Notes: generated from the letters alone by a model not told the origin. Numbered from the stretch's first letter, positions 5,533 through 13,152 are shown. The stretch: DNA of 16,698 nucleotides from Thermoplasmata archaeon (GCA_021828085.1 JAKATE010000029.1:1-16698), one strand, 5' to 3'. A program made the numbers and translations.

Positions 5533-6651
5533 GTGCGGGTCCTCCTGATCAACCACCGCTTCTTCCCAGCCGAAGGGGGTACTGAGCGCTGGACCCTCGG
5601 CCTAGGGAGAGCGCTCCGCGGGCGCGGCCACTCGGTCAGCGTCCTCACGCAGGAGGAGCCGGGGCGCCCTTCCGAGGAGGAGATCGAGGGTCTCCAGGTG
5701 ATCCGCCTTCCTCTGCGGCGGGTCGGGGGCTTCCGGGTCCCCCGGGGTTACTGGAGGCGCCTTCGGGGCCTCGAGTATGATGTCCTGCACTTAAGCGGGA
5801 ACCGCATCTGGTGCGCCGACTTCCTCTTCCCCGTGGCTCGGATCTTCCCCCGGGCGCGGGTCGTCACTCCCCACGACTTCTACCAATGGGCGATGGACCC
5901 CTCCCCGCTCAACCGCTGGTACTTCGCCCGGTACCTTCCGAGGGTGCTGCGGGGATTCCAGGCCTACCTCGCCCTCACCCGTGCGGAGGCGGAGAGGGTC
6001 GTCGGCTTCGGCTACCCCCGGGAGCGGGTGCACGTGGTCGGGGAGGGCTTTGAGATCGATCGTTTCCCGCCGCAGGGGGAGCCGTTCGACCTCCGCGGGC
6101 GCGGGCTCGTGAACCGGCCTCACGTCGCCCTCTACGTCGGAGGGCTCTGGCCGAACAAGAGGGTCGACCGGCTCGTCGAAGCTCTCGCCCCGCTCCGGGA
6201 CGAGCTCAGCCTGGTGGTGGTCGGCCAGGACCGTCCCGGTGGTCCTCACGACCGCAAGAGCGTGGAATCGAGGGCACGAGAGCGAGGGCTGGAGGTGGCC
6301 TTCACCGGGGCGGTCCCCAACGAGCAGCTCCCGGGGCTCTACCGGGCGGCGGACGTGTACGTCCAAGGCTCGCAGTACGAGGGGTTCGGGATCTCCCTCC
6401 TGGAGGCGATGGCGAGCGGGGTTCCCTTCGTCGCCTACGATACCGGAGCCGCGCGCGAGCTCACGCAGGGGGGAGGAGGAGTGGTCGCCAGCTCCCCGGA
6501 GGAGTTCGCCGCTGCGGTCCGGGCCTGGCTGTCGGACCCCGACCGGCGGGCGGGCGCCGCCCGTGCGGCACGTGCCACCGCCGAGGAGTACCGCTGGGAG
6601 CGCGTGGTGGACCGCTATCTCTCCGTCTACGAGGAGGCGCTGCGAAGGTGA
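5533..6651 (+). CDS. GT-B glycosyltransferase, family 4 type
   Basis: A 372-residue protein from GTG 5533, which opens directly with the N-terminal strand RVLLINHRFFPAEGGTER (2-19), the classic start of the acceptor Rossmann domain. The C-terminal nucleotide-sugar domain has YVGGLWPNKRVDRLVEAL (201-218), FTGAVPNEQLPGLYRAADVYV (257-277, split here as the donor-binding lead-in) and the EX7E motif EGFGISLLE with Glu283 and Glu291, which contacts the donor sugar. It would transfer a sugar from a nucleotide donor in the cytoplasm or at the inner membrane face, for glycolipids, surface polymers or protein glycans. Donor and acceptor are not readable from sequence. It follows pelA by 82 bp, and its last 25 bp overlap the end of the convergent ModE-like gene. 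Confidence 0.92.
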   Translation: MRVLLINHRFFPAEGGTERWTLGLGRALRGRGHSVSVLTQEEPGRPSEEEIEGLQVIRLPLRRVGGFRVPRGYWRRLRGLEYDVLHLSGNRIWCADFLFPVARIFPRARVVTPHDFYQWAMDPSPLNRWYFARYLPRVLRGFQAYLALTRAEAERVVGFGYPRERVHVVGEGFEIDRFPPQGEPFDLRGRGLVNRPHVALYVGGLWPNKRVDRLVEALAPLRDELSLVVVGQDRPGGPHDRKSVESRARERGLEVAFTGAVPNEQLPGLYRAADVYVQGSQYEGFGISLLEAMASGVPFVAYDTGAARELTQGGGGVVASSPEEFAAAVRAWLSDPDRRAGAARAARATAEEYRWERVVDRYLSVYEEALRR

Positions 6652-7310
6652 CCGGCCCTTCCGGTCCGGGGCCGGAGGGGAAGGCGGGGGGGCGCGAGCG
6701 GCTTCACGGCCGTCGCCTTGAGGTAGAGGTAGATCCTCCGCCCCGGTCTCAGGCGGAGCTCGCTCACCGCGGCCGGGGTGACGGCGACGTTGAGGGTCTC
6801 CCTCCCCACGCGCACGCTCACGATACGGCGGAGGGGGCCCTGGGCGTGCAGCCGGGTGAGGACCCCGACGAGCACATTCCGCGCGCTTGAAGGGAAGCGC
6901 AAGGGGGCGAGCAGGATCGCCTCCGGGTCGACCTCGACCCTCACCCGCTCCCCTTCGGCGCGCAAGAAGCCCACGGCGAGGGAGAGACCTCGCAGCGTGC
7001 GGAGCGTCGGGGGAGGCCCCCGATGGAAGACGCCGGTGAGGCGCGACTCGGGCCCCCGACGGCGCGTCCGCGGGTCCTGCTCGAGCAGGCGGAGCCCCCA
7101 GCGATTGAGGCGGGTCCCCCCCACCCCGCCTCCGCCCCTGCGCGTCGAGGCGACCGGGTGGCCGTAGAGACGGGCGAGGCGCCGGAGACGATACTGCCCC
7201 TGGTCCCGTCCGATCCCGGCGAGGCGGCAGGCGACGCTGAGATTGGGGTGGCGCGCGAGCTGCCGCAGAAGCTTGAGGTCGAGCGGGGTCAGATAGGGAC
7301 GTTCGCTCAA
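6627..7310 (-). CDS. ModE-like molybdate/tungstate-responsive regulator (wHTH plus TOBE)
   Basis: A 227-residue protein from TTG 7310; this TTG overlaps the stop of the upstream ATPase gene (TTGA), and a run of seven G lies 4 nt before it as a ribosome binding site. Residues 8-78 are a winged helix with the ModE hallmark wing GGGGVGGTRLNRWGLRLLEQ (59-78), like the GGKGGGGATLT..G segment of ModE. Residues 108-203 hold a TOBE (Mop-type) oxyanion-sensing domain: SSARNVLVGVLTRLH (141-155), VSVRVGRETLNVAVT (164-178) and LYLKATAVKPL (195-205). Proteins of this kind bind molybdate or tungstate and repress transporter genes. It is the last gene of the transporter operon, so feedback control through the palindrome at 10286-10306 is likely. 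Its 3' end overlaps the convergent glycosyltransferase gene by 25 bp. Confidence 0.88.
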   Translation of the reverse strand: MSERPYLTPLDLKLLRQLARHPNLSVACRLAGIGRDQGQYRLRRLARLYGHPVASTRRGGGGVGGTRLNRWGLRLLEQDPRTRRRGPESRLTGVFHRGPPPTLRTLRGLSLAVGFLRAEGERVRVEVDPEAILLAPLRFPSSARNVLVGVLTRLHAQGPLRRIVSVRVGRETLNVAVTPAAVSELRLRPGRRIYLYLKATAVKPLAPPRLPLRPRTGRAGHLRSASS

Positions 7311-8347
7311 TCCGCCCCCCCTTCGTCCCGGGAAAGGCCGAGGGGCCACAAGTGGCCTACGTGGAAGGGGAGGCTGGTCCCTGGAGCGGGGGGCGGGGTC
7401 GAGTTCGCCTCCGGCCAGAGGAGGCTCAGCCCAAGCCCTTCCTGGGAAACTCCGCGAACGATCCAGCCGCGGGGGGCGGGTCGGAGGCCCCGTACGGTGA
7501 GGGGGAAGCGCTCCTTCCCCGGTCCCGGGGACCATTGGGCGTCCTCGGCGTAGAACGCGACCCCCGCGGGGCCGGAACGGGCGAGGAGCGATCGGGCGAA
7601 GGGGGAGTCCGAGAGGGCTACGAGCTGGGAGCGGAGGAAAACGTTCTCGTAGCCCGAGAGCCGCGCGGTGAAGGCGTTGGGGGGAGCTCTCCGCATCCGC
7701 TCGACCCCTCCCAGATAGACCGGCCGGCCCGCGTCCAGCACGAGCACCTTCCTCGCGAGCGCGTAGGCGAGCCCCGGCTCGTGGGCGACCAGGAGGACGG
7801 GCACGGGCCGGTCGGAGAGGCCCAGCTCCAGGGTCTCCAGCAGGCTCTCCCTTGCCTCGAGGTCGAGGGAGGCGTACGGTTCGTCCCAGAGGAGCCAGCT
7901 CGGTTCTGAGGCGAGGGCACGGGCCATCGCCACCCGTTGGCGCTCCCCGCCGCTCAGCGTGGCGGGGTAGCGGGAGGCGAGAGCGGTCAGGCCGAAACGA
8001 TCGAGCAGCGTTTCGACGACCCTCCGGGGGTTCGGGCGGTCGCGGATCTCCATGGGGTAGCTCACGTTCCCCCGCACGGTCCGGTGCGGGAAGAGCCCGA
8101 GCCCCTGGGGGACGTAACCGACGCCCCGCGATTCGGGGGGGAGGGCTCCCAGGTCCTCCCCGTCGCGCAGGAGGGCGCCGGGAGCGACCGGGAGGAAGCC
8201 GGCGAGGGCCCGGAGCAGCGTGGTCTTCCCCGAGCCCGAGGGACCCTGCACAGCGAGCACGTCGTGCTCGGCAAGGGAGAAGGAGACCGGTCCGAGCGCG
8301 AAGGCCCCGTTCCGGGCCTCCAGCCCCCGGACCTCGAGGGAACTCAC
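7307..8347 (-). CDS. Molybdate/tungstate ABC transporter ATPase (ModC/WtpC-like)
   Basis: A 346-residue protein from GTG 8347, overlapping the permease stop as GTGA, with GGGGGGAG about 8 nt before it. All ABC motifs are present: Walker A GPSGSGKTT (35-43), Q-loop Gln81 in YVPQGLGLFPH, signature LSGGERQ (131-137), Walker B LLWDEP (152-157, catalytic Glu156), D-loop SLD (160-162) and H-loop His189. It would power oxyanion uptake with the permease and binding protein next to it. The C-terminal part from about 232 (YENVFLRS...) should be the TOBE regulatory domain of ModC/WtpC proteins but is poorly conserved and Pro-rich near its end. The longer open frame upstream is the antisense of the permease and is not coding. 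The substrate is assigned from the operon partners. Confidence 0.93.
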   Translation of the reverse strand: MSSLEVRGLEARNGAFALGPVSFSLAEHDVLAVQGPSGSGKTTLLRALAGFLPVAPGALLRDGEDLGALPPESRGVGYVPQGLGLFPHRTVRGNVSYPMEIRDRPNPRRVVETLLDRFGLTALASRYPATLSGGERQRVAMARALASEPSWLLWDEPYASLDLEARESLLETLELGLSDRPVPVLLVAHEPGLAYALARKVLVLDAGRPVYLGGVERMRRAPPNAFTARLSGYENVFLRSQLVALSDSPFARSLLARSGPAGVAFYAEDAQWSPGPGKERFPLTVRGLRPAPRGWIVRGVSQEGLGLSLLWPEANSTPPPAPGTSLPFHVGHLWPLGLSRDEGGAD

Positions 8348-9213
8348 GGGAAGAGCTCCCCCCGGGCCCACGGGAAGGTCCCTCGGGACTCGAGGTAGCG
8401 GATGGTCAGGAAGAGGAGGAAGGCCACCAGGACCAGCAGCGAGGAGACCGCGGCCGCGCCCGCCAGGTCCCCCAGCGAGTAGAGGTTGTAGATGTAGATG
8501 GACAGCGGGCTGGTCACGTTCCCGGTGTAGAGCGAGGAGGGGTAGATCGCGTAGGCGAGGATGAGGAAGCCGCCGATCTCGCTCACCGAGCGGGACCAGG
8601 AGAGGAGCGCTCCGGCGAGGATCCCGCGGAAGGCGAGCGGGAGGGTGACGCTCGCGGTCACCTCGGAAGGTCCGGCCCCCAGGCTCCGGGCCGTCTCGAC
8701 GATGGAGGGGTCCACGGCCCGGAAGGCGAGCTCGCTGCTGAGCACCGTGTACGAGGCGCTCACGTAGACCATGACCAGCACGGCCCCCCAGATCGTCTCG
8801 AAGACGGGGAAACCGAGGCGGAGGGCGAGGGCCCCCAGGGGGGAGCTCGGCTCGAAGAGCAGCAGGAGCGCGATCCCGGCGACGAGGTGGGGAACGACGA
8901 GAGGAACGGTCACCACCGCGTGCACCCACGTCTTGCCCCGGAACTTGCGCCGCGCGAGGAGGTAGCCCAGGGGTACCCCGGTGGCGAGGGTGACGGCGAG
9001 CGCGAGGCCGCTCGCGAGGAGGGTCACCCCGAGCGACTGCCAGACGCCTGGGGCGCTCAGGGCCCCCGCGTAGGCGCTCCAGGAGGGGTAGTCCGCCATG
9101 GCGACGAGGGGGAGGAGGAGCAGCGCCAGGAGGGAGGCCCCGAGGACGGAAGGGACGAGGAGGGCCCAGAGGGGGCCCCTCGCTCGGGCCCCTCCGGGAG
9201 GGCGGGCGCTCAA
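8344..9213 (-). CDS. Molybdate/tungstate ABC transporter permease (ModB/WtpB-like)
   Basis: A 289-residue integral membrane protein from TTG 9213, whose TTG overlaps the stop of the binding-protein gene (TTGA). Hydrophobic helices are visible near residues 14-40, 60-88, 97-120, 138-160, 195-221 and 246-271, so about six segments. The cytoplasmic EAA loop that docks on the ATPase is clear at 172-198 (VETARSLGAGPSEVT, then LPLAFRGI). Upstream, GVPLGYLLARRKFRGK and TVPLVVPHLVAGIALL are typical of the ModB/CysT/WtpB group. No ribosome binding site precedes the TTG, so translation probably depends on reinitiation after the upstream gene. The substrate class comes from neighbours (WtpA-like protein and ModE-like regulator). 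Confidence 0.93.
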   Translation of the reverse strand: MSARPPGGARARGPLWALLVPSVLGASLLALLLLPLVAMADYPSWSAYAGALSAPGVWQSLGVTLLASGLALAVTLATGVPLGYLLARRKFRGKTWVHAVVTVPLVVPHLVAGIALLLLFEPSSPLGALALRLGFPVFETIWGAVLVMVYVSASYTVLSSELAFRAVDPSIVETARSLGAGPSEVTASVTLPLAFRGILAGALLSWSRSVSEIGGFLILAYAIYPSSLYTGNVTSPLSIYIYNLYSLGDLAGAAAVSSLLVLVAFLLFLTIRYLESRGTFPWARGELFP

Positions 9214-10277
9214 GGGAGCTCAGCGGCGAGCCCGGCCGGGAGTGGGGAGGTCAAGGGAGCGATCCAGTCCGGCAACCCGGTCCCTTGGGCCAGGGCCGGT
9301 TCGAGCGGAGAGAAGCCCTGCTCCGCGAGGAGCGCCTGCCCCGCCGGGGTGAGCAGCAGGTGGACGAAGAGCGTCCCGAGCGTGGCGTTGGGGGCGTTGG
9401 CGGGGACGGTGGCGGTGAAGGCCACCGGGGCTCCCACCACCCGCTCGAGGGAACCCGTGGGGCCGAGGATCTCGGTGGAGGCCTGCGCGTAGCTCGCGAT
9501 GGCCGCGGCGGAGAAGTTGGAAAGGTCCACCGAGGGGGAGAGGGAGAGGTACGACAGGTGATGCGAGACGGCGAAGGCGCGGTAGAGGAAGTAGGCGTCG
9601 ATGCTCCCGCTGGAGAGGAGGCTCGCGGCCTCGGTCTCGGGGACCGAGCGGGTCGTCGCCGGGTTGAGGACGGCCAGTTGGCCGGGCGGCGTGGTGAAGA
9701 AGTGATCGTAGAGAGCGGAGAGGCTACCCTCGGTGAGCAGCCCTTCGAGCTCAAGGGCGAAGATGGCGTTGAACCCGTCCGGGTCCGCCGAGGCGTTGGC
9801 GAGCCCGAGCAGCACGCCGGGCGTTGTGAGGACCGTCGGCCAGTTGGTCGAGTTGATCCCGTGCATCGCCGGGCTCGCGGCGTCGTAGGCGAGGACGAGG
9901 GGGGAGGAGGCGAAGAGGACCTGCCAGGAGGCATAGGAGGGCTCGAGCAGGAGCGGGATGAGCCGGAAGTCGGCGGAGGCCGCGACATCGTAGGGCTGGT
10001 GGAGCTCGCTGATCGCCTCCAGCGCGGTCAGGCTCCCCTCGAACTGCTCGGCGGCGGTGGGGGTGGAGATCCCCGAGGTCTCGTTGGCGAGGAGGGAGGC
10101 CTCCGCGGGGAAGACCCCGTCGAGGAGCCCGGCGGCGGTGACGGAGAGCGTGGAGGAGCCCGAACCGGCGGAGGGGGCGCCCGAGGGGCTCCCGTGGAGC
10201 TCGAAGCCGGCGACGAGCCCGGCGCCCAGGGCGAGGGCCGCCACGAGGAAGGTCCACAGCGGGTGCAGTCTCCTCAT
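9210..10277 (-). CDS. wtpA: Tungstate/molybdate-binding protein (WtpA/ModA-like)
   Basis: A 355-residue extracytoplasmic binding protein. ATG 10277 is chosen over an in-frame TTG at 10295, because the TTG lies inside the candidate operator and upstream of the predicted transcription start. Residues 7-25 are a hydrophobic signal or anchor with no lipobox Cys, followed by a Ser/Gly/Pro linker (29-43). WtpA-like segments are YDVAASADFRLI (96-107), LEPSYASWQVLFASSPLVLAYD (111-132, family pattern), INSTNW (141-146) and NASADPDGF (161-169). By analogy with archaeal ModA/WtpA, Asp165 and Glu214 (in SVPETEAASLLSSGSIDAYF) are the candidate carboxylates that give octahedral oxyanion coordination. It delivers tungstate or molybdate to the permease encoded next; which of the two is preferred is not readable. 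Confidence 0.88.
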   Translation of the reverse strand: MRRLHPLWTFLVAALALGAGLVAGFELHGSPSGAPSAGSGSSTLSVTAAGLLDGVFPAEASLLANETSGISTPTAAEQFEGSLTALEAISELHQPYDVAASADFRLIPLLLEPSYASWQVLFASSPLVLAYDAASPAMHGINSTNWPTVLTTPGVLLGLANASADPDGFNAIFALELEGLLTEGSLSALYDHFFTTPPGQLAVLNPATTRSVPETEAASLLSSGSIDAYFLYRAFAVSHHLSYLSLSPSVDLSNFSAAAIASYAQASTEILGPTGSLERVVGAPVAFTATVPANAPNATLGTLFVHLLLTPAGQALLAEQGFSPLEPALAQGTGLPDWIAPLTSPLPAGLAAELP

Positions 10278-10285
10278 GGTTTCCG

Positions 10286-10306
10286 AATGTGTCAAATTGA
10301 CACATT
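10286..10306 (-). promoter_or_regulatory. 21-bp palindromic operator in the transporter promoter
   Basis: AATGTGTCAA (10286-10295) and TTGACACATT (10297-10306) are perfect 10-bp arms around a single central base. The site lies between the TATA box and the start codon and covers the expected transcription start, a classic repressor position. The ModE-like protein encoded at the end of the operon is the obvious candidate ligand, though the sequence is not the E. coli ModE consensus as I remember it. Confidence 0.7.
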
Positions 10307-10314
10307 AGATAAAG
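10307..10314 (-). promoter_or_regulatory. TATA box of the transporter operon
   Basis: On the minus strand CTTTATCT is the clearest AT-rich box nearby. It sits about 33 nt before ATG 10277, so transcription should start near 10285 with a leader of about 8 nt. The palindromic operator abuts it directly. Confidence 0.55.
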
Positions 10315-10433
10315 TTGCCTGGGAAGGACGGTCCTAGGGGCTGACCCGGCCCCGTGGCCCGCGGGGGGCCCCCGGGCCCCCTGCCGAAACCTGATCGTCC
10401 GCGCGTTCGAGCCCTGCGCCCGCGCGAGGGGGC

Positions 10434-11675
10434 GTGAACCGGAACGTCTGGGTCGTCAGCTTCGGCTCGGGGCTGCGCCTCTTCGGCCTCGCGCTCCTCC
10501 TGCCGTTCCTCGCCCTCTACCTCCACAACGTGCTCGGCCTGGGCTACCTGGCCGTGACCGCGGTGACGCTGGCGACGACCGGCGTCCAGGTCCCGGCCTC
10601 CCTCCTCGGCGGGGTCCTGGGCGACCTCTGGGGCCGACGTTCGCTCATCCTGGGCTCGCTCGTCCTCGAGGCCGCGTTCATGGGGCTCCTCGCCTGGGCC
10701 ATGGAGCTCTCCCTGCTGCTCCCCGTGGTCCTCATGGCGGTGCTCGGTGGATCGGCCGGCGCTGTCGGGCAGGCGCCCGCCTCCGCCTACCTGGCCGACC
10801 TCACCAGCCCCGGCCCGGAGCGCACGCGGGCCTTCACCGTCCGCCGTGTCGGGTGGAACGCCGGCTTCGGCTCGGGAGTGGCCGCGGGAGGGCTCCTGGT
10901 GGGAAGCCTCGGCTTCCCCCGCGTGGCGCTCGTGGCGTGCATCGCCATCGGCGTGGGCGTGCTCTTCCTGAGCTACTTCCTCGAGCCCACCCCCACCGAG
11001 CTGCGGCAGCGGGAGGAGCGGCGCAGACGCGCTTCCGAACCGCACCACACCCCCTCGCGATGGGAGGGGTTGCGGAGGACCGGGGGCGACCGGCGCTTCC
11101 TGGAGCTCTGTCTCGCCTCCCTGTTCATCGGGATGGTGACCGGCCAGTGGGGATACGCCTTCGTCCTCTTCGTGAACGGCCCGGCAGGGCTGCCGTACTC
11201 GGTGCTCGGGCTCGGGCTCGCGTTGAACGGCTTCGCCGTCGTCTTCGGACAGAGCCTGACGACCGAGTCGGTGCTCGGACGGCGGCACACCTCCATCGCG
11301 CTGGGATCGGTGGTGGCCTACACGGCGGGCTTCCTGGGGTTCGCGGTGGCGGTCTACCTCCACTACCAGGTCCTCGCGCTCTTCTTCGTCGCGGTGCTGG
11401 TCATCACCTTGGGGGAGAACCTCTTCGCCATCCCGAGCAGCACGCTCCCCTCCAACCTCGCCCCCGACGAGGACACGCGCTCCACCTACAACGGAGCCTT
11501 CCAGATGTACACGACCATCGGGGCGCTCTTTTCGCTCGTCCTCGGAGGGGTGGCCCTGGCGTACCTCACCGATCCACTGCTCCTCTGGCTCGCGCTGCTC
11601 TGGCCCGCGGTCCCTGCCGGGCTGCTCTTCCGCCACCTCGGACGGACCCTCCCGGCGGACCGGAACCGGGCGTGA
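10434..11675 (+). CDS. Major facilitator superfamily transporter
   Basis: A 413-residue membrane protein from GTG 10434, with GAGGGGGC just upstream as a loose ribosome binding site. About 11-12 hydrophobic segments fall in two halves, split by a charged central loop near residues 182-218 (RQREERRRRASE). The MFS motif A is at 59-69 (GGVLGDLWGRR), between helices 2 and 3. A second-half counterpart is less clear. It is a proton- or gradient-driven secondary transporter, of the drug-efflux or sugar-efflux type by general look; the substrate cannot be named. It is divergent from the tungstate operon with 156 bp between, but that shared region shows no obvious TATA box for this strand. Confidence 0.9.
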   Translation: MNRNVWVVSFGSGLRLFGLALLLPFLALYLHNVLGLGYLAVTAVTLATTGVQVPASLLGGVLGDLWGRRSLILGSLVLEAAFMGLLAWAMELSLLLPVVLMAVLGGSAGAVGQAPASAYLADLTSPGPERTRAFTVRRVGWNAGFGSGVAAGGLLVGSLGFPRVALVACIAIGVGVLFLSYFLEPTPTELRQREERRRRASEPHHTPSRWEGLRRTGGDRRFLELCLASLFIGMVTGQWGYAFVLFVNGPAGLPYSVLGLGLALNGFAVVFGQSLTTESVLGRRHTSIALGSVVAYTAGFLGFAVAVYLHYQVLALFFVAVLVITLGENLFAIPSSTLPSNLAPDEDTRSTYNGAFQMYTTIGALFSLVLGGVALAYLTDPLLLWLALLWPAVPAGLLFRHLGRTLPADRNRA

Positions 11676-11810
11676 GGCGGGGCGACCGGAGACCGGGGTG
11701 CCGGAGAGGGACCGCTCCCGGCGACCCCGAGGGAGCCCGGCCCTCCTCCGATCCTCCGAGCGGCGAGCCCCTCCCAGGGCGGCCGGTGCCGACGGCAGGG
11801 CCGAAAGAGG

Positions 11811-11816
11811 TTAATC
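11811..11816 (+). promoter_or_regulatory. Weak TATA-like site of the toroid-protein gene
   Basis: TTAATC, preceded by the purine-rich GAAAGAGG as a possible BRE, lies about 48 nt before ATG 11862. It would give a leader of about 23 nt. It is the only AT-rich patch in the 186-bp gap after the MFS gene; the rest of that gap shows nothing coding. Confidence 0.3.
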
Positions 11817-11861
11817 CTGGACCCCCTCGCTCCTTCCCACGGCTCGGTCCTCGGGAACTCC

Positions 11862-12863
11862 ATGTCCTCTCAAAGCGATGCAGGAGACCGAGGGCTGGAC
11901 CTAAGGACCCTCGACTGGCTCTTGGAGCCCGAGCAGCCCGCCGTTCGCTACCTCACCCTGGTCGACCTCCTGGGGAGGAAGGAGTCGGACCCCGAGGTCC
12001 GGGAGGCCCGTTCCAGGATCCCGCGCGTCGGCTGGGCGGCTGACCTTCTGAGCAGGCAGAAGCCGAAGGGTTACTGGGAACCCCGTGCGCCGACCAACTT
12101 CCAGTCGTATGCGCGCTTCCTCCAGTTCCCGCAGTTCGGCTCCACGTTCTGGCCCGCCCTGGTCCTCGCGGACCTGGGGCTCGACGCCCGTGACCCGCGC
12201 ATCCGGAGGATCGCCGAGCTGTTCTTCGAGTACAAGCTGCGCCTCAGCTCCCCCTTCAACTTCTACACCGAGGAGGTCTGCGCCGTGGGGAACCTGGCCC
12301 GCATGCTGGTCCGGTTCGGCTATGCGGACGACCCCCGCGTCCAGAAGCTCTACGCCTGGATGATCGAGGACCAGCGCAAGGATGGGGGATGGAACTGCGC
12401 ACCGGACCAGCCCGGCACGCTCGACTGCTGGGAGGCCCTCGCGGCCTTCGCCGCCCTGCCGAAGTCGAAGCGCTCACGCGCCATGGAGTCCGCCCTCGAG
12501 CGAGGGGTCGAGTTCTACTTGGAACGCGAGCTCTTCCGGGAGGGGAAGCCCTATCCGCCATGGCTCCGTTTCCACTACCCCACCCATTACTTCTACGACG
12601 TGCTGGTGGGTCTCGAGGTCATCACGCGCCTCGGGTACACGGACGACCCCCGCCTTGGACCCGCCCTCGAAGTGCTCCGAAAGAAGCGCCGGCCGGACGG
12701 GACGTGGGCCCTGGACTCCGTCCACCCCGACGTGGGGCCGGCATTGCGGAAGGACTACGCGGGAAGGGAGTTCCGGCCCTGGTCATTGGAGCCGGCCGGC
12801 CGACCCAGCAAGTGGATCACCCTCACCGCCCTCCGGACCCTGCATCGCGTCGCCCCGAAGTGA
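11862..12863 (+). CDS. Alpha/alpha-toroid (prenyltransferase/squalene-cyclase-like) protein
   Basis: A 333-residue protein from ATG 11862. It is mostly helical, with repeats typical of the terpenoid-cyclase/protein-prenyltransferase toroid: each has a helix pair capped by a G-G/x-W turn, as in RKDGGWNCA (172-180) and RPDGTWALD (277-285), with earlier variants at KPKGYWEPR (67-75). The N-terminus LDWLLEPEQPAVRYLTLVDLLGR (17-39) is shared, as I recall, by a group of uncharacterised toroid proteins often mis-annotated as NifH or as prenyltransferases. The DxDD acid motif of squalene-hopene cyclases is absent. Cys179, Cys189, His238 and His242 could bind a metal, but they do not match the Asp-x-Cys...His pattern of protein prenyltransferases. 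No signal peptide or membrane segment is seen. Function unknown. Confidence 0.82.
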   Translation: MSSQSDAGDRGLDLRTLDWLLEPEQPAVRYLTLVDLLGRKESDPEVREARSRIPRVGWAADLLSRQKPKGYWEPRAPTNFQSYARFLQFPQFGSTFWPALVLADLGLDARDPRIRRIAELFFEYKLRLSSPFNFYTEEVCAVGNLARMLVRFGYADDPRVQKLYAWMIEDQRKDGGWNCAPDQPGTLDCWEALAAFAALPKSKRSRAMESALERGVEFYLERELFREGKPYPPWLRFHYPTHYFYDVLVGLEVITRLGYTDDPRLGPALEVLRKKRRPDGTWALDSVHPDVGPALRKDYAGREFRPWSLEPAGRPSKWITLTALRTLHRVAPK

Positions 12864-12878
12864 GACCTTCCGAAGGTC
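12864..12878 (+). other. Palindrome directly after the toroid-protein stop
   Basis: GACCTTC and GAAGGTC are perfect 7-bp arms around one base, starting on the first base after the TGA at 12861-12863. A CCCTTTTCTC tract comes 75 bp later. It may help define the transcript 3' end, but no T-tract follows immediately. Confidence 0.35.
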
Positions 12879-13152
12879 GCTCGGGGCCCCGTATCCGGTC
12901 CTCGGGGACGGGCCGGCCCTTGCCTCGTTGAAGTGGGCGAGGGTGTGGGACCCTTTTCTCACAGGAAGCACGTCGCGCTGGACCACGGGGGGGTTCCCCG
13001 GTTCCGACCGCTGTGGGACCTTACCTACCGAGGGAGATACCCCTCTCCCGGGATCCCGCGCCCCCCCGGAGCGCTGCGGGGGGCCTCCCGGGCCGGAGAG
13101 GAGGCCATTCGGGGGAAGGGACCCCTCCCCTCCGTTCCGGCTGCTCCGAGGG
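12879..13152. other. GC-rich intergenic stretch with several hairpins, no gene seen
   Basis: No convincing coding region is visible between the toroid gene and the kinase promoter; short open frames here have no start signals or domain pattern. Perfect stems occur at 13032-13037/13044-13049 (6 bp) and 13082-13088/13100-13106 (7 bp), plus the 10-bp palindrome CGGGATCCCG at 13049-13058. At this GC content some pairing is expected by chance. Confidence 0.4.

Noticed and set aside
4332..5648. 438-codon minus-strand open frame opposite pelA
   Set aside because: Pelota motifs on the plus strand are decisive; the antisense translation is low complexity.
5786..5795. TTAAG box inside the glycosyltransferase gene
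   Set aside because: It resembles the TATA boxes seen elsewhere, but no start codon with a plausible gene follows; the short frame downstream is a shadow.
7852..9492. 546-codon plus-strand open frame across the transporter genes
   Set aside because: Low-complexity Arg/Gly/Glu-rich translation, antisense to clear ABC ATPase and permease genes.
10278..10295. Earlier TTG start for the binding protein
   Set aside because: It lies in the palindromic operator and ahead of the predicted transcription start; ATG 10277 fits the promoter spacing.
10350..10425. tRNA-like T-loop (GTTCGAGCC) before the MFS gene
   Set aside because: The flanking bases do not form a 5-bp T-stem, and no acceptor or anticodon arms can be built.
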